From Marivirga salinae (GTDB lineage: Bacteria > Bacteroidota > Bacteroidia > Cytophagales > Cyclobacteriaceae): 64,000 bases of DNA. The stretch is from assembly GCF_030503855.1 (NCBI RefSeq), contig NZ_CP129971.1, positions 3,782,001 to 3,846,000 on the forward strand, read 5' to 3'. Of the stretch, positions 20,661-30,305 are shown in pieces; the first letter of the stretch is position 1, and each line of letters starts with the position of its first letter. A program made the position numbers and the translations under genes. Under the pieces are notes generated by a model that worked only from the letters and a program-made list of their open reading frames with translations, was not told the DNA's origin and did not search any database.

Positions 20661-20736
20661 TTTCTAAACCTGCCAAAAAGCAATGTTATGGGCTATAATC
20701 TCAATTCTCGCTACCTAGTATTGAATACTAAAAATT

Positions 20737-21393
20737 ATGACTTTTAAGGAATTAGAACATAAAATCAAGCAATACCAATCAGAAGGGAAGAAGTATTTCA
20801 CTACTTCTTCTTTTCAGTCTCATAGTTTGGTATTGTTGCATATGCTAAGCAAGATAGATTCAGATATTCCTGTTTATTTTATTAATACTGGTTATCATTT
20901 CCCCGATACGGTAGCATTTCGGGATAAAATCATGTCAGACTTTGGATTGACTAATTTAGTAGATTTAAAGCCTTTGACTCCAAAAAACATGCAGCGAGAT
21001 GCAAGCGGAAAAATGTTCTTTACTTCGGATCCGGACTATTGCTGCTACCTCAATAAAACTCAACCGATGGATGCAGTTTTGATGCAAAATGACATTTGGA
21101 TCAATGGCGTTCGAGCTGACCAGAGCAAAACCCGATCTGCTATGAAAGTAGAACAAGCTGCACCTCATGGGTCCACTCGCCTCCACCCTATGCTGGACTG
21201 GAATTCTAAAATGATTCATGATTACCGTAAAGAATTTCAGTTACCTGAGCATCCGCTTGAAGCAAAAGGCTATTTCAGTATCGGCTGTGAACCTTGCACC
21301 CGAAAATTTGATTTGGATATGCAGGAACGAGAAAGCAGATGGTATGGAATGAATAAGACTGAATGTGGGTTGCATACTGATTTGGTTAAATAG
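20737..21393 (+). CDS. cysH: Assimilatory APS/PAPS reductase (CysH family)
   Basis: The 218-aa protein reduces adenylyl-sulfate (or phosphoadenylyl-sulfate) to sulfite with thioredoxin as electron donor. Cys102-Cys103 (DPDYCCYLNK) and Cys184/Cys187 (GCEPCTR) make the CC...CxxC set that binds a [4Fe-4S] cluster in the APS-reducing type, and the catalytic cysteine lies in the C-terminal KTECGLH (Cys210). Having all four cluster cysteines points to APS reductase rather than the cluster-free E. coli PAPS enzyme. No other sulfate-assimilation gene (cysD, cysN, cysI, cysJ) is adjacent. The ATG at 20737 is preceded by an AT-rich leader without a clear Shine-Dalgarno sequence. Confidence 0.93.
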   Translation: MTFKELEHKIKQYQSEGKKYFTTSSFQSHSLVLLHMLSKIDSDIPVYFINTGYHFPDTVAFRDKIMSDFGLTNLVDLKPLTPKNMQRDASGKMFFTSDPDYCCYLNKTQPMDAVLMQNDIWINGVRADQSKTRSAMKVEQAAPHGSTRLHPMLDWNSKMIHDYRKEFQLPEHPLEAKGYFSIGCEPCTRKFDLDMQERESRWYGMNKTECGLHTDLVK

Positions 21394-21847
21394 TTAATAG
21401 ACCATGAAATAAAGTTCAATTAAATAATCGAAAATCATTTAGACCATTTACATGTATATACATGCAAGTATTACTTAGGTGAGATTTCCAATATCTGTAA
21501 AGTTTTCTAGGTAATTTTACTTAATACCTTCTATTTTGAGCTTATAAAATCAAGATTCAAACTGTCTTTTCAACTTTTTAGTTCTTACGTATTTGATCAT
21601 TTATAATTGAGCTTCATCTAAGAAATCATAGGATTGATTTATACAATATAGCAGTTCATAGATTTTCAGATTTCATAACTTGAAAAATAAAACTTATAAA
21701 ATCTTTAAAAGATCTACTTTATCCTGAATCTCACTCAATACCTACTTCTTGTACTTTTTAAAGCAAATTGCAAACCTTAATCTTTGAAACAAGCTTTAAA
21801 TTTGTATTATAATTATCAATCAATTATCTTTTTCAGGAAAACAATTT
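21394..21847. other. Non-coding stretch of about 450 bp between cysH and the histidine kinase gene
   Basis: No plausible coding frame is seen. It holds a 14-bp perfect palindrome, CATGTATATACATG (21451-21464), and, near the kinase gene, a TAAATTTG element (21797-21804) that fits the TAnnTTTG -7 box about 44 bp before the ATG, without a matching -33 box. The rest is AT-rich sequence in which no structured RNA was recognised. Confidence 0.6.
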
Positions 21848-23845
21848 ATGTTGAAACAGGTATTATCCATTTTTACTATTATTATTTTTACCACAACTTC
21901 CTTGAGTTATGGTCAGCAAGCTGTATTCGATTTTCAAGATATCAACCTCAATAAAGAAGTTGTATTACTTGAAGGTATATGGCAAATAGAATATGGTCAA
22001 TTACTCTCAGCCAAAGAAATACGAGAATTGGACTCAGCAGTTTTTGTAGAAGTTCCGCATACTTGGACCGGTATGGAATTCAGGGGTGAAAAGCTTCCCT
22101 CCACAGGTTACGCTACTTACTATGCAAAAATAATTATAAATGGAGAGCTTGAAAATTTAGCATTAAACGGAAAGGTTCAGAGTACTAATTATAAGATTTA
22201 TATTAACGGGAAAGAAATTGGAGAAGTAGGTAAGTTAGGCACTTCTGCGGAAACTGCTGAGCCAGATTACCGTAATGAAATTTTCAAAATACCTAATTCA
22301 GATACACTTGAGATAGTCATTCAAATTTCTAATTTCCATTATCGTAAAGGAGGAATGTCTAGACCACCGGAATTGGCTGAAAACAACTTACTGCATGAAG
22401 AAAGATCACAAAATATATCATTATCATTTTTCTTAATTGGCTCCATCTTCTTTATGGGATTATATCATTTAGGTTCTAATCTTTTTCGAACCAGAAATAA
22501 AATGAATACTTACTTTGCCTTGGTTTGCTTATTTACAATTCTCCGAGCTTTAAGTGTCAATGAGTATTTATTAATTGACTATTTGAATTTCCCTTGGTGG
22601 TTGAGCACGAGGATAGAACTAATTAGTTTTTATCTTATTTTTGCTTTTACTATCCGCTTCATATATTATCTCTTTCCGCAGTTTATACCCAAATTCTTTG
22701 CCTCTGTTCCATATTATATCGGAGTCTCAGCTTCTATCATTACCCTTTTCACCCCTATTGTTTACAATTCCAACTTAGTTCCGATTATGCAAGTGGTGAC
22801 CGTGATTATAGGAACTGCAATATTGTATTATATATTTAAAGCAAGTCTAAAAGGAAATAGAGAAATCATAATAGCGCTGATTGGTTTTGTCTTACTTTTC
22901 ACTGTTACCGTAATAGAAATTCTTATTCACCAATCTCAAATTGTTGGAGATATGGTTTTTGCATTGGGTATATTCTTCTATTTATTTAGCCATGTGATCA
23001 TTTTGGCCAACCGGCAAAATCAAACATACATCAAAAATCAGGATTTGAGTTTAGCACTACAGCAATCAAATCAGCGATTAGAAAAGACCGTTGATGAAAG
23101 GACAAAAGAAATAAATGAGAGAAATAAAGAACTTCTTCAGAATAATGAAGAATTAAAACGAATCCATGATGAAAAAAATGGATTAATACACGTATTAGCT
23201 CATGATTTAAAATCACCTTTAAATAATAATAAAGGATTGATTCAATTGATTAAAATGCCAAAAAATTTAACTGAAGAGCAACAAGATTATCTAAGTAAAC
23301 TTGAAAAATCAAATGGGCAAGGTGTTCAGCTAATTGAAGATTTACTGCAACTTTATCGAATAGAATCACAGCAAAAACCTGAAATAGAGGCAATAAATGT
23401 TGAAACTTATTTTGATGAACTCATTCAAAAACACGAGGATAATGCAAAACTAAAGAGCATTAATTTTAAGAAAGAAATTAAAGCCGAAAAGAAGGGATTT
23501 CATACTGACCAAGACAAACTTCAGCGTATAATGGATAACCTCATTTCAAATGCTCTGAAATTTTCTTATGAAAACAGTATAGTTCATATTACAGCTATAC
23601 AAGCAGAAAATCATCTTCTAATTGAAGTGAAAGATGAAGGTATGGGTATTTTAAAAGAAGAACAGCCCAAGATCTTTCATAAATTTCAAAAAATGAGTAA
23701 CAAACCAACGGCCGGAGAAAGCACTTCTGGCTTGGGCTTATCCATTGTAAAAACGTTAGTAGAACAATTAGAGGGATCTATTGAGTTTGAAAGTGAGCCT
23801 AGAAAAGGGACTACTTTTAGGGTTAAACTATCAGATTTAGCTTAG
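21848..23845 (+). CDS. Sensor histidine kinase with extracytoplasmic 7TMR-DISM-type sensor
   Basis: The 665-aa protein begins with a signal peptide (ending SLSYGQ). Residues about 25-185 form a periplasmic beta-rich domain of the 7TMR-DISMED2 type, about 190-390 hold seven TM helices, and about 395-440 form a coiled coil. The kinase core follows: the H-box HVLAHDLKSPLNN places the phosphorylated histidine at about 452, the N-box is DNLISNALKF, and the G-boxes are DEGMGI and GLGLSIVKTL. No response-regulator gene is adjacent, so it is an orphan kinase in this window. Families with this sensor detect carbohydrates or other small ligands; the ligand is unknown. Confidence 0.93.
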   Translation: MLKQVLSIFTIIIFTTTSLSYGQQAVFDFQDINLNKEVVLLEGIWQIEYGQLLSAKEIRELDSAVFVEVPHTWTGMEFRGEKLPSTGYATYYAKIIINGELENLALNGKVQSTNYKIYINGKEIGEVGKLGTSAETAEPDYRNEIFKIPNSDTLEIVIQISNFHYRKGGMSRPPELAENNLLHEERSQNISLSFFLIGSIFFMGLYHLGSNLFRTRNKMNTYFALVCLFTILRALSVNEYLLIDYLNFPWWLSTRIELISFYLIFAFTIRFIYYLFPQFIPKFFASVPYYIGVSASIITLFTPIVYNSNLVPIMQVVTVIIGTAILYYIFKASLKGNREIIIALIGFVLLFTVTVIEILIHQSQIVGDMVFALGIFFYLFSHVIILANRQNQTYIKNQDLSLALQQSNQRLEKTVDERTKEINERNKELLQNNEELKRIHDEKNGLIHVLAHDLKSPLNNNKGLIQLIKMPKNLTEEQQDYLSKLEKSNGQGVQLIEDLLQLYRIESQQKPEIEAINVETYFDELIQKHEDNAKLKSINFKKEIKAEKKGFHTDQDKLQRIMDNLISNALKFSYENSIVHITAIQAENHLLIEVKDEGMGILKEEQPKIFHKFQKMSNKPTAGESTSGLGLSIVKTLVEQLEGSIEFESEPRKGTTFRVKLSDLA

Positions 23846-23955
23846 TAAATCCTGAAATATTGGCCGATAATCTACTCTTCAAGATATATTTTCTATTTAT
23901 TTGAGAATCCTTTTTCTACATCATTATTTCTAGTTTAACATAAATACAGTTACAT

Positions 23956-23986
23956 TTTCACAGACACCATTAATACATTACTTTTG
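23956..23986 (+). promoter_or_regulatory. Probable promoter of the epimerase gene
   Basis: TACTTTTG (23979-23986) matches TAnnTTTG exactly, and TTTC (23956-23959) lies 19 bp upstream as a 3-of-4 match to the TTTG -33 box. The ATG is 21 bp downstream of the -7 element. Confidence 0.5.
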
Positions 23987-24007
23987 CTTTCTTAAAACCG
24001 AACACCC

Positions 24008-24937
24008 ATGAAGAAAATATTAATTACTGGAGGAGCCGGTTATATCGGCTCTGCATTAATTGAACAGCTTTTACCTTTGCCCGAAGTAGAACAGATTGTG
24101 ATTTACGATAATCTGAGCCGCAATAATTACCAATTCTTTTTAGGAGGAAAACTACCCAATCAAGAGAAAATCAATTTTATTCAAGGGGAATTATTAGATA
24201 CAAGAAAGCTTAAAAAAGCTCTGAATGGGATTGATACAGTTATTCACTTGGCTGCAAAGGTGACTACTCCTTTTGCGGATGCTGACCCTCATTATTTTGA
24301 ACAGAGCAATCATTGGGGCACAGCTGAATTAGTCTATGCAGTTGAAGAATCCGATGTAGAGCATTTTGTTTTTGCTAGTAGTGTTTCTGTATTTGGTTCA
24401 TCCACTGAAATGATTGGGGAAAACCATCATCCTAACCCAAGAACGATCTATGGAATCTCAAAATTAAGAGGTGAAGAGCATGTGGCACGTTTGATGGATA
24501 AAATCAATACACAAATATTAAGGTTAGGAAATGTTTATGGCTATGGAAACGCAGTCCGTTTTGATGCCGTGATCAACCGCTTTATGTTTGATACTAATTT
24601 CAATAAGCGTATTGCCATTCACGGAGACGGAAAACAACACCGCCCTTTCATCTCTATTCAGAAAGTAACAGAAATTTTAAAACAGGTAGCTATCAAAAAT
24701 GATATCCCTTCAGATTACTATAATGTGGTGAGTCAAAATTTACAGGTTTTGGATATCGTTGATGCTTTGAAATCAATTTATCCTGATATGGAATTCACCT
24801 TTATTAATCAGCATTTAAAATTAAGGGAATTGCTCGCTAGCCCTGAAACTAAGCTGCAAAAGTATATTGATTTCCCTACAGCCACTACTAGTTTGGAAGA
24901 TGATTTATTGCTTTTTAAAGAGGCTTTGAGGTTTTAG
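24008..24937 (+). CDS. NAD-dependent epimerase/dehydratase (extended SDR)
   Basis: The 309-aa protein is a Rossmann-fold extended short-chain dehydrogenase/reductase. The NAD-binding glycine motif is GGAGYIGS (residues 7-14), HLAAKV follows strand 4, and the catalytic Tyr-Lys pair is in YGISKLRGEEH (YxxxK). Members usually act on nucleotide sugars for surface polysaccharide synthesis, but no glycosyltransferase or other sugar gene lies nearby, so the substrate is not assigned. It is convergent with the PKD protein gene and separated from it by a 72-bp imperfect inverted repeat. Confidence 0.88.
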   Translation: MKKILITGGAGYIGSALIEQLLPLPEVEQIVIYDNLSRNNYQFFLGGKLPNQEKINFIQGELLDTRKLKKALNGIDTVIHLAAKVTTPFADADPHYFEQSNHWGTAELVYAVEESDVEHFVFASSVSVFGSSTEMIGENHHPNPRTIYGISKLRGEEHVARLMDKINTQILRLGNVYGYGNAVRFDAVINRFMFDTNFNKRIAIHGDGKQHRPFISIQKVTEILKQVAIKNDIPSDYYNVVSQNLQVLDIVDALKSIYPDMEFTFINQHLKLRELLASPETKLQKYIDFPTATTSLEDDLLLFKEALRF

Positions 24938-24938
24938 G

Positions 24939-25010
24939 GAGTTGGAAGTTAGGAGCTTGAAGTGCGAAGTTTCGAACTACTTCTCACTTCCATCTCTCCA
25001 CTTCTAACTC
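24939..25010. repeat. Imperfect inverted repeat of about 32-bp arms between convergent genes
   Basis: The left arm starts GAGTTGGAAGTTAGGAG and the right arm is its near reverse complement (reads GAGTTAGAAGTGGAGAG on the minus strand), around a short TTCGAA-containing loop. The arms are made of degenerate GAAGT/GGAAG units. It could fold into a long hairpin and stop transcription from both sides, although no U-tract is present. Confidence 0.65.
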
Positions 25011-25011
25011 A

Positions 25012-28000
25012 TTAATCTTCAGTATCTCGAATAATAGTCTTCAACTGATCTCCTGAAACTTCTTCCACAGTTTCCCATTCGCCATTTTCATTAAGACGCT
25101 GAATCACATATTTTTTCACACCTTCTTCCCAGCCTTTAAAAGCATTCCATTTCAATTCATATTTTCTGAACTGAACATCTTTTTTCAGTAATACAGTATT
25201 ACTTTCATCACTTGTATCTGTATCAATAGCGCAATCATTTACCACTTTCACTTGATAATTATAAGTGTTGTTTTCTGTATCACTTTCTTTATCAATAAAG
25301 AATTGCTCATGGGGCTCCACACTATCAAAATATTTAAATTCACCCCCATTTTCACTTCTATAAATTTCAAAAGCCGTAATTCTACTTTTCCCTTCTTTAG
25401 GTATGCTCCATTCTGTAAATACTTCACCTGTTTCCAACACAGTTGTATTCTGAATATCTGCAACCTGATTAACATAAATATCATCAGACACTTCAAATTC
25501 TACATAATTACTTACAGATCGCAGTGAATTTTGCTCAAAAGCACCTACTCTATATTCATAAAAGCCAGGACATAAATCTTCCTTATCTTGGAAACTTAAA
25601 GCATAAGTTTCCAATACGGCAATCTCTTGCCATTGCGCCTCTCCTTTTGGCTTTCTGAAAACACGTTGATTATCAATAGAAAATCCTTTAGATAAATTCC
25701 AAGTGATTATTCTTTCTCTATTTTCCAGCTCAGCTTGCTTATTCAATAGTAATGTATTGTATATGGTCAATTGTTCTTTTGTAACCGTATCTTCACATAA
25801 AGGAATTGCCTGAAAGATATATTCATGCGACATATCTTGAGGACGACAATTATCATCATCATACATCAAACGTTGATTGGCCTGACCTTCTAAATCAATT
25901 CTTTGCAATAAATAAAATCCATTAGGGCTATCTCTGTAAACATTATAGTGAGATATATTATTATAATTAAATGGCTCTATATCAAATTGGACTCTATTAT
26001 TCTCTACTAATATTTGATTCAAATTTGCTTCAGTATGAATAACCGTATCTCTGACTAGAATTTGATCATCATGAGTATATTTCACTGGACATCCATTGTC
26101 GTTTTTTACAGTTAAGGAAACATTGAACTCCCCTGTTCTTTCTATTAAAATAGTAGGACTTTCTTCAGTAGATGTTTGTCCACCGCCAAAATCCCATAAG
26201 TAAGAAGGATTAAGAAGATTAGAGCTTTTATTAGTCAATTTCACTTCTACAGGATAACATTCGCCTGAAATTTTCATTTCGAAATTCACTTCTGGTGTTG
26301 GTAAAACTTTAATGCCACTCATTTTGAAAATCTGTTCACATCCATCTTCATTTTGAGCAATCAATGTCACATTATAAACACCTGGTTCTTCATATAAATG
26401 CTTTGGACTTTTTTCATTAGAAGTATTACCATCACCAAAGATCCATTGCCATTGCACTGCACTTGTGGAAACATCCGTGAAATTAGCAGTATTAGGCAAA
26501 CATACCGTTTTCGTTTCAATCTCAAATTTAGTTTCAGGGCCACTAACTTTTACTAATTGTTCCTGTCTTAAAGTATCTTGGCAACCCAGTTTATTAGTGA
26601 TAACTAATGTAACATCAAATTCACCTACACTTTGATATAAATGGATTGGATTTGCTACTCTTGAAGTTTTTCCATCACCAAAATCCCAATGGTAGCTGAT
26701 TGCTCCTTCAGACAAATCCGTGAATTCCACTTGAACAGGAACACATGAACTTTTAATAGTTTCCTTTAATTCAAAATCTGCCTTATATGGTGAAACCTCA
26801 ATGAATTCTTTCATATTGACAGTATCTTGACAGCCAGACTCGTTTGCTGCTATTAAGCTAACATTGTATGTTCCTGCAGTTTGATATGCATGAATGGGGT
26901 TTCGTTCAGTACTACTATTTCCATCACCAAAATCCCAAATCCAGCTTACAGCATCATCACTAATTGCAGAAAAATTCACATCTGATCCTACACAAATTTG
27001 ATTGGCATCTACTTGAAATTCAGCACTAAAAATAAAGTTTAACAATTGTTTACTACTTTGCTTACAAGCATTCTCGTTCTCTACTGTAAGCTTTACTTCA
27101 GATTCGGGTAATTCATAATAGGTGTGAGTTGGATTTTGTTCAGTAGAAGTATTTCCATCACCAAAGTCCCATAGCCAATTAGCAGCATTTATGCTCTCAT
27201 CATGGAAGCTCACAGTCACTGGCAAGCAAGATTGATCATATTCATAGGTAAATTCACTGCTCAATTCATCAATATTTATAAAGTCAGGATAAGAAATAGA
27301 ATCTCTACACTCTCCATTAATGGCTATTAAGCTTACAGAATAACTGCCCGCTTGAAATTTAACCTTTGGATTTTCTTCTGTACTAGTCTGACCATTTCCG
27401 AAGTCCCACAACCAGCTTGTTGCCCCTTCAGATTGGTTTTGAAAACTTACTTGAACTTCACCACATCCTTGAGTTTTATTAGCGGTAAATTCAGCCTTAG
27501 GATTTTTGATATGTACCAGGCTTGCTAACTCATAGCTGTTCTGACAACCTTCAAAATCAGTTGCAGTAAGCGTTATTTGATACTGCCCTGACTCAGGATA
27601 AACATAATCAGAATTAAAATTGGAAACAGTTTCACCATTTCCCATGTCCCATTCAAAACTTTCATATCCTTGAAGATTATGTGTTATTGATATGCCTTCA
27701 CCCAAACATAAGGCTTTGGGATAAGTAAATTGGTTTTCATGATTTCCTATATAGATATTCTTAATTTTGGTGGCTTCACAACTAGATTGGCCACTAGCTG
27801 ATAAACTAACAGAATACAATCCTTCATTTTCCAATAAATAGCTTCCATCGGCTGCTAATTCAACGCTGGAATTATTTATTTTCCATTTATAATCTTCAAA
27901 ATCCGGATTGTCAGGACTTAAATAGACTTTAAATCCCTCACAAACTTTTTCAAGTTTATAATCAAACTCAATGATAGAACTTTGGATTGTAACGGTTATA

Positions 28001-30294
28001 TAATCTTCTACCAAAAAGCTGCTATCCTTATTGAATTCAGCATAATAATCAATAGTAAATTCTCCTGCGCTAGTATATGTTTCTGTAAATTTATTTTCAG
28101 AATGCGAATCTTTATCTTCAAACCTCCATTCGAAAAATGAAGCATCTGGAGCAGGGTTTACGAGATCCAATGAAAAAGGTACATTACAACTGCTGAATGT
28201 AAATCTGCCAATTGGGCTATCACTATCCGTTTCTTCATTTTCTTCTTCAATTTCAGGATTTTCACAATCTGACCACGGGTTAGGAATCATTATGGCTTTA
28301 GACTTTGAACATTTCCCGTCACTTTGAATGCTTAAAGTCAGACTTACATCATCTAAAGTAATAAATGACAAACTCAATTCTGTATCGTTTCCTACTAGAC
28401 TTTCATTATAGAACCATCTTACAGTTTGCCCTTCGGTGATCTCAGTTGATAAATCCACTTTAAAAAGCCCACATTCCTCACCAGCCGTCACTTCGTACTC
28501 AGCTTTTGGATCTAAATCAGGGATTTCAATGATGTTATATCTTTCAATAGTAGTTGCACAACCATTTCGGTTATTAGTAGTCAATGAAACTTCATAATTT
28601 CCAGATTCACTATAAGCATGCATAGGATTTTGTTCTGTGGAAGTATTACCATCTCCAAAATCCCATTCCCAATAATCATAGCCCATGCTTCCGCTAAATT
28701 GAACCTCCGTATAAGTACATGATTCAATTACCTCAGGTTCGGATAAATTAATAGAAGAATTTAATACTGTAATAGGACTATCAAATTCATATTCAACTTC
28801 ACATCCTTTATTGTTGATATAACTTACTTTAGGATAATAAACTCCTGGAGTTTCGTATTCAAAATCAACCTCATGACCTTCTAAGCTCTTTCCATTACCA
28901 TCATCCCAAATAATTTCATTAGCACCACCATTTAATAATTTTACTTCAGTTAAAAAAGGAGCGCATCCTTGCCATTTTTCAATTTTCAAGTTTGTCTCTT
29001 TCTTAAAAACCTGAATCTTATCCTTCAGTTTCTTTTCAATTATACATCCACTTTCATATTCCGTAATAGCTATTACTTCATAGTTTCCATGCTTTTCAAA
29101 AGTATACTCAAGTTCTTGACCAGTTATAATTTGCTTATTAATCTTCCATGAATAAGCTACTGCACCAGCAGTTTGGTTGGTGGCAGTAAAATTAAAGGGC
29201 GCACAAGCAGTAAATTCTTCGTATTCGATAGAAGGATCGGGAGCTTCAGAGACTTCAATCAATTTTTCCTCTAAGACATCAATTGTACAACCATTAGGAG
29301 CAGTATAGCTTAACAGAACATCATGCAGCCCAGGTTGATTAAAAACAATATTCACCTTTTTACCTTGATAAGAATTACCATTAACAGTCCATCTAAAACC
29401 TTCAGAATTGGAATGATTTGCTGAAAATTCAAGAGACTGCCCAAGGCAAACATTAGGATTAGCGACCACTATTTCAGGGCTTTCTATCTCTCCTACTTGA
29501 ATAGCAGAATCCAATTCAACAGTTCCTGAGCAGCCATTCACATCTAAATACTCCACTCTGACATTGTAACTTCCAATGGTTGAATATATATGCTCAACAG
29601 AAATCCCTTCGGCACTTTCACCATCACCAAAATTCCAAATTGCTTCACTAATTTCTCCTATTAATTCGAATTTTAGATTAGTATCATCTTGCAAACATTG
29701 AATATAACTATTGACAGAGGCCGTAACTTCTTCAGCCGCTCTTACTTCAATGATATTTTCTTGTACCTTTAAATCCTGGCAATCACCTAAAGATTTTGCA
29801 GTAAGAGTTACAGTATATGTACCTGCTTCATCATATTCATGAACTGGATTTTCTTGTGAAGATTGATTACCATCTCCAAATGACCATTGATATTCATGGG
29901 CATTTTCAGATTCATTTTGAAAACTTACAGATTGACTAATACAAATAGTTTCACTTTCAACTGAAAAATTAGCGATAGGACTATCTGAAACCGAGATCAT
30001 ATCACTTACTGAAATGGTATCCTTTTCACCAGATTCCTTATTCAAAACAGCCAATACATCAAAAACACCAACTTCTTCAAAAATGATTGTTGGGGATTCA
30101 GCATTTGAAGTTTGCCCATCGCCAAAAACCCAATTCACAGATTGGAAATCATTATTTTCTAATTCAAAACTGACCACTAATGGAGCACATCCTTCTGTTT
30201 TATTGGCGTTTATTTGAGCTTGAGCAAAATAGAACAAGCCAAAATTGCCTAAAAGGAATAAAAATATTGTTTTTATGATGATAGAAATTTTCAT
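25012..30294 (-). CDS. Giant exported PKD-repeat protein without a C-terminal sorting domain
   Basis: The 1760-aa product has a signal peptide (ending FAQAQ) and then about 17 PKD-like units over residues 28-1400. Each is marked by a WxFGDG-type core such as WLWDFGDGNTSTEQNP and paired cysteines; some units are diverged (WDDGNGKS, FEWDMGNGET). The last 350 residues look like fibronectin-III-type beta domains (HYNVYRDSPNGFY, YELKWNAFKGWEEG). In this phylum such arrays normally end in a CHU_C (type B) or type A C-terminal signal for type IX secretion; this one stops at IIRDTED in the middle of an apparent domain. Upstream by 11 bp is a gene for a separate CHU_C domain. It is probably a cell-surface or adhesion protein. 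Confidence 0.88.
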   Translation of the reverse strand: MKISIIIKTIFLFLLGNFGLFYFAQAQINANKTEGCAPLVVSFELENNDFQSVNWVFGDGQTSNAESPTIIFEEVGVFDVLAVLNKESGEKDTISVSDMISVSDSPIANFSVESETICISQSVSFQNESENAHEYQWSFGDGNQSSQENPVHEYDEAGTYTVTLTAKSLGDCQDLKVQENIIEVRAAEEVTASVNSYIQCLQDDTNLKFELIGEISEAIWNFGDGESAEGISVEHIYSTIGSYNVRVEYLDVNGCSGTVELDSAIQVGEIESPEIVVANPNVCLGQSLEFSANHSNSEGFRWTVNGNSYQGKKVNIVFNQPGLHDVLLSYTAPNGCTIDVLEEKLIEVSEAPDPSIEYEEFTACAPFNFTATNQTAGAVAYSWKINKQIITGQELEYTFEKHGNYEVIAITEYESGCIIEKKLKDKIQVFKKETNLKIEKWQGCAPFLTEVKLLNGGANEIIWDDGNGKSLEGHEVDFEYETPGVYYPKVSYINNKGCEVEYEFDSPITVLNSSINLSEPEVIESCTYTEVQFSGSMGYDYWEWDFGDGNTSTEQNPMHAYSESGNYEVSLTTNNRNGCATTIERYNIIEIPDLDPKAEYEVTAGEECGLFKVDLSTEITEGQTVRWFYNESLVGNDTELSLSFITLDDVSLTLSIQSDGKCSKSKAIMIPNPWSDCENPEIEEENEETDSDSPIGRFTFSSCNVPFSLDLVNPAPDASFFEWRFEDKDSHSENKFTETYTSAGEFTIDYYAEFNKDSSFLVEDYITVTIQSSIIEFDYKLEKVCEGFKVYLSPDNPDFEDYKWKINNSSVELAADGSYLLENEGLYSVSLSASGQSSCEATKIKNIYIGNHENQFTYPKALCLGEGISITHNLQGYESFEWDMGNGETVSNFNSDYVYPESGQYQITLTATDFEGCQNSYELASLVHIKNPKAEFTANKTQGCGEVQVSFQNQSEGATSWLWDFGNGQTSTEENPKVKFQAGSYSVSLIAINGECRDSISYPDFINIDELSSEFTYEYDQSCLPVTVSFHDESINAANWLWDFGDGNTSTEQNPTHTYYELPESEVKLTVENENACKQSSKQLLNFIFSAEFQVDANQICVGSDVNFSAISDDAVSWIWDFGDGNSSTERNPIHAYQTAGTYNVSLIAANESGCQDTVNMKEFIEVSPYKADFELKETIKSSCVPVQVEFTDLSEGAISYHWDFGDGKTSRVANPIHLYQSVGEFDVTLVITNKLGCQDTLRQEQLVKVSGPETKFEIETKTVCLPNTANFTDVSTSAVQWQWIFGDGNTSNEKSPKHLYEEPGVYNVTLIAQNEDGCEQIFKMSGIKVLPTPEVNFEMKISGECYPVEVKLTNKSSNLLNPSYLWDFGGGQTSTEESPTILIERTGEFNVSLTVKNDNGCPVKYTHDDQILVRDTVIHTEANLNQILVENNRVQFDIEPFNYNNISHYNVYRDSPNGFYLLQRIDLEGQANQRLMYDDDNCRPQDMSHEYIFQAIPLCEDTVTKEQLTIYNTLLLNKQAELENRERIITWNLSKGFSIDNQRVFRKPKGEAQWQEIAVLETYALSFQDKEDLCPGFYEYRVGAFEQNSLRSVSNYVEFEVSDDIYVNQVADIQNTTVLETGEVFTEWSIPKEGKSRITAFEIYRSENGGEFKYFDSVEPHEQFFIDKESDTENNTYNYQVKVVNDCAIDTDTSDESNTVLLKKDVQFRKYELKWNAFKGWEEGVKKYVIQRLNENGEWETVEEVSGDQLKTIIRDTED

Positions 30295-30305
30295 GATGCT
30301 GATGA

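Noticed and set aside
21451..21464. CATGTATATACATG palindrome shared in part (TGTATATACA) with 55261-55270 before the MhqD-like gene
   Set aside because: The common core is 10 bp of alternating purine-pyrimidine AT-rich sequence, which is easily due to chance in this genome; too weak to call a regulon.
25012..30294. Regular near-identical DNA stretches that look like a repeat array
   Set aside because: They are codons of repeated PKD domains (WxFGDG cores) in one long frame, with spacing of 240-300 bp and no short direct repeats with spacers, so not a CRISPR array.
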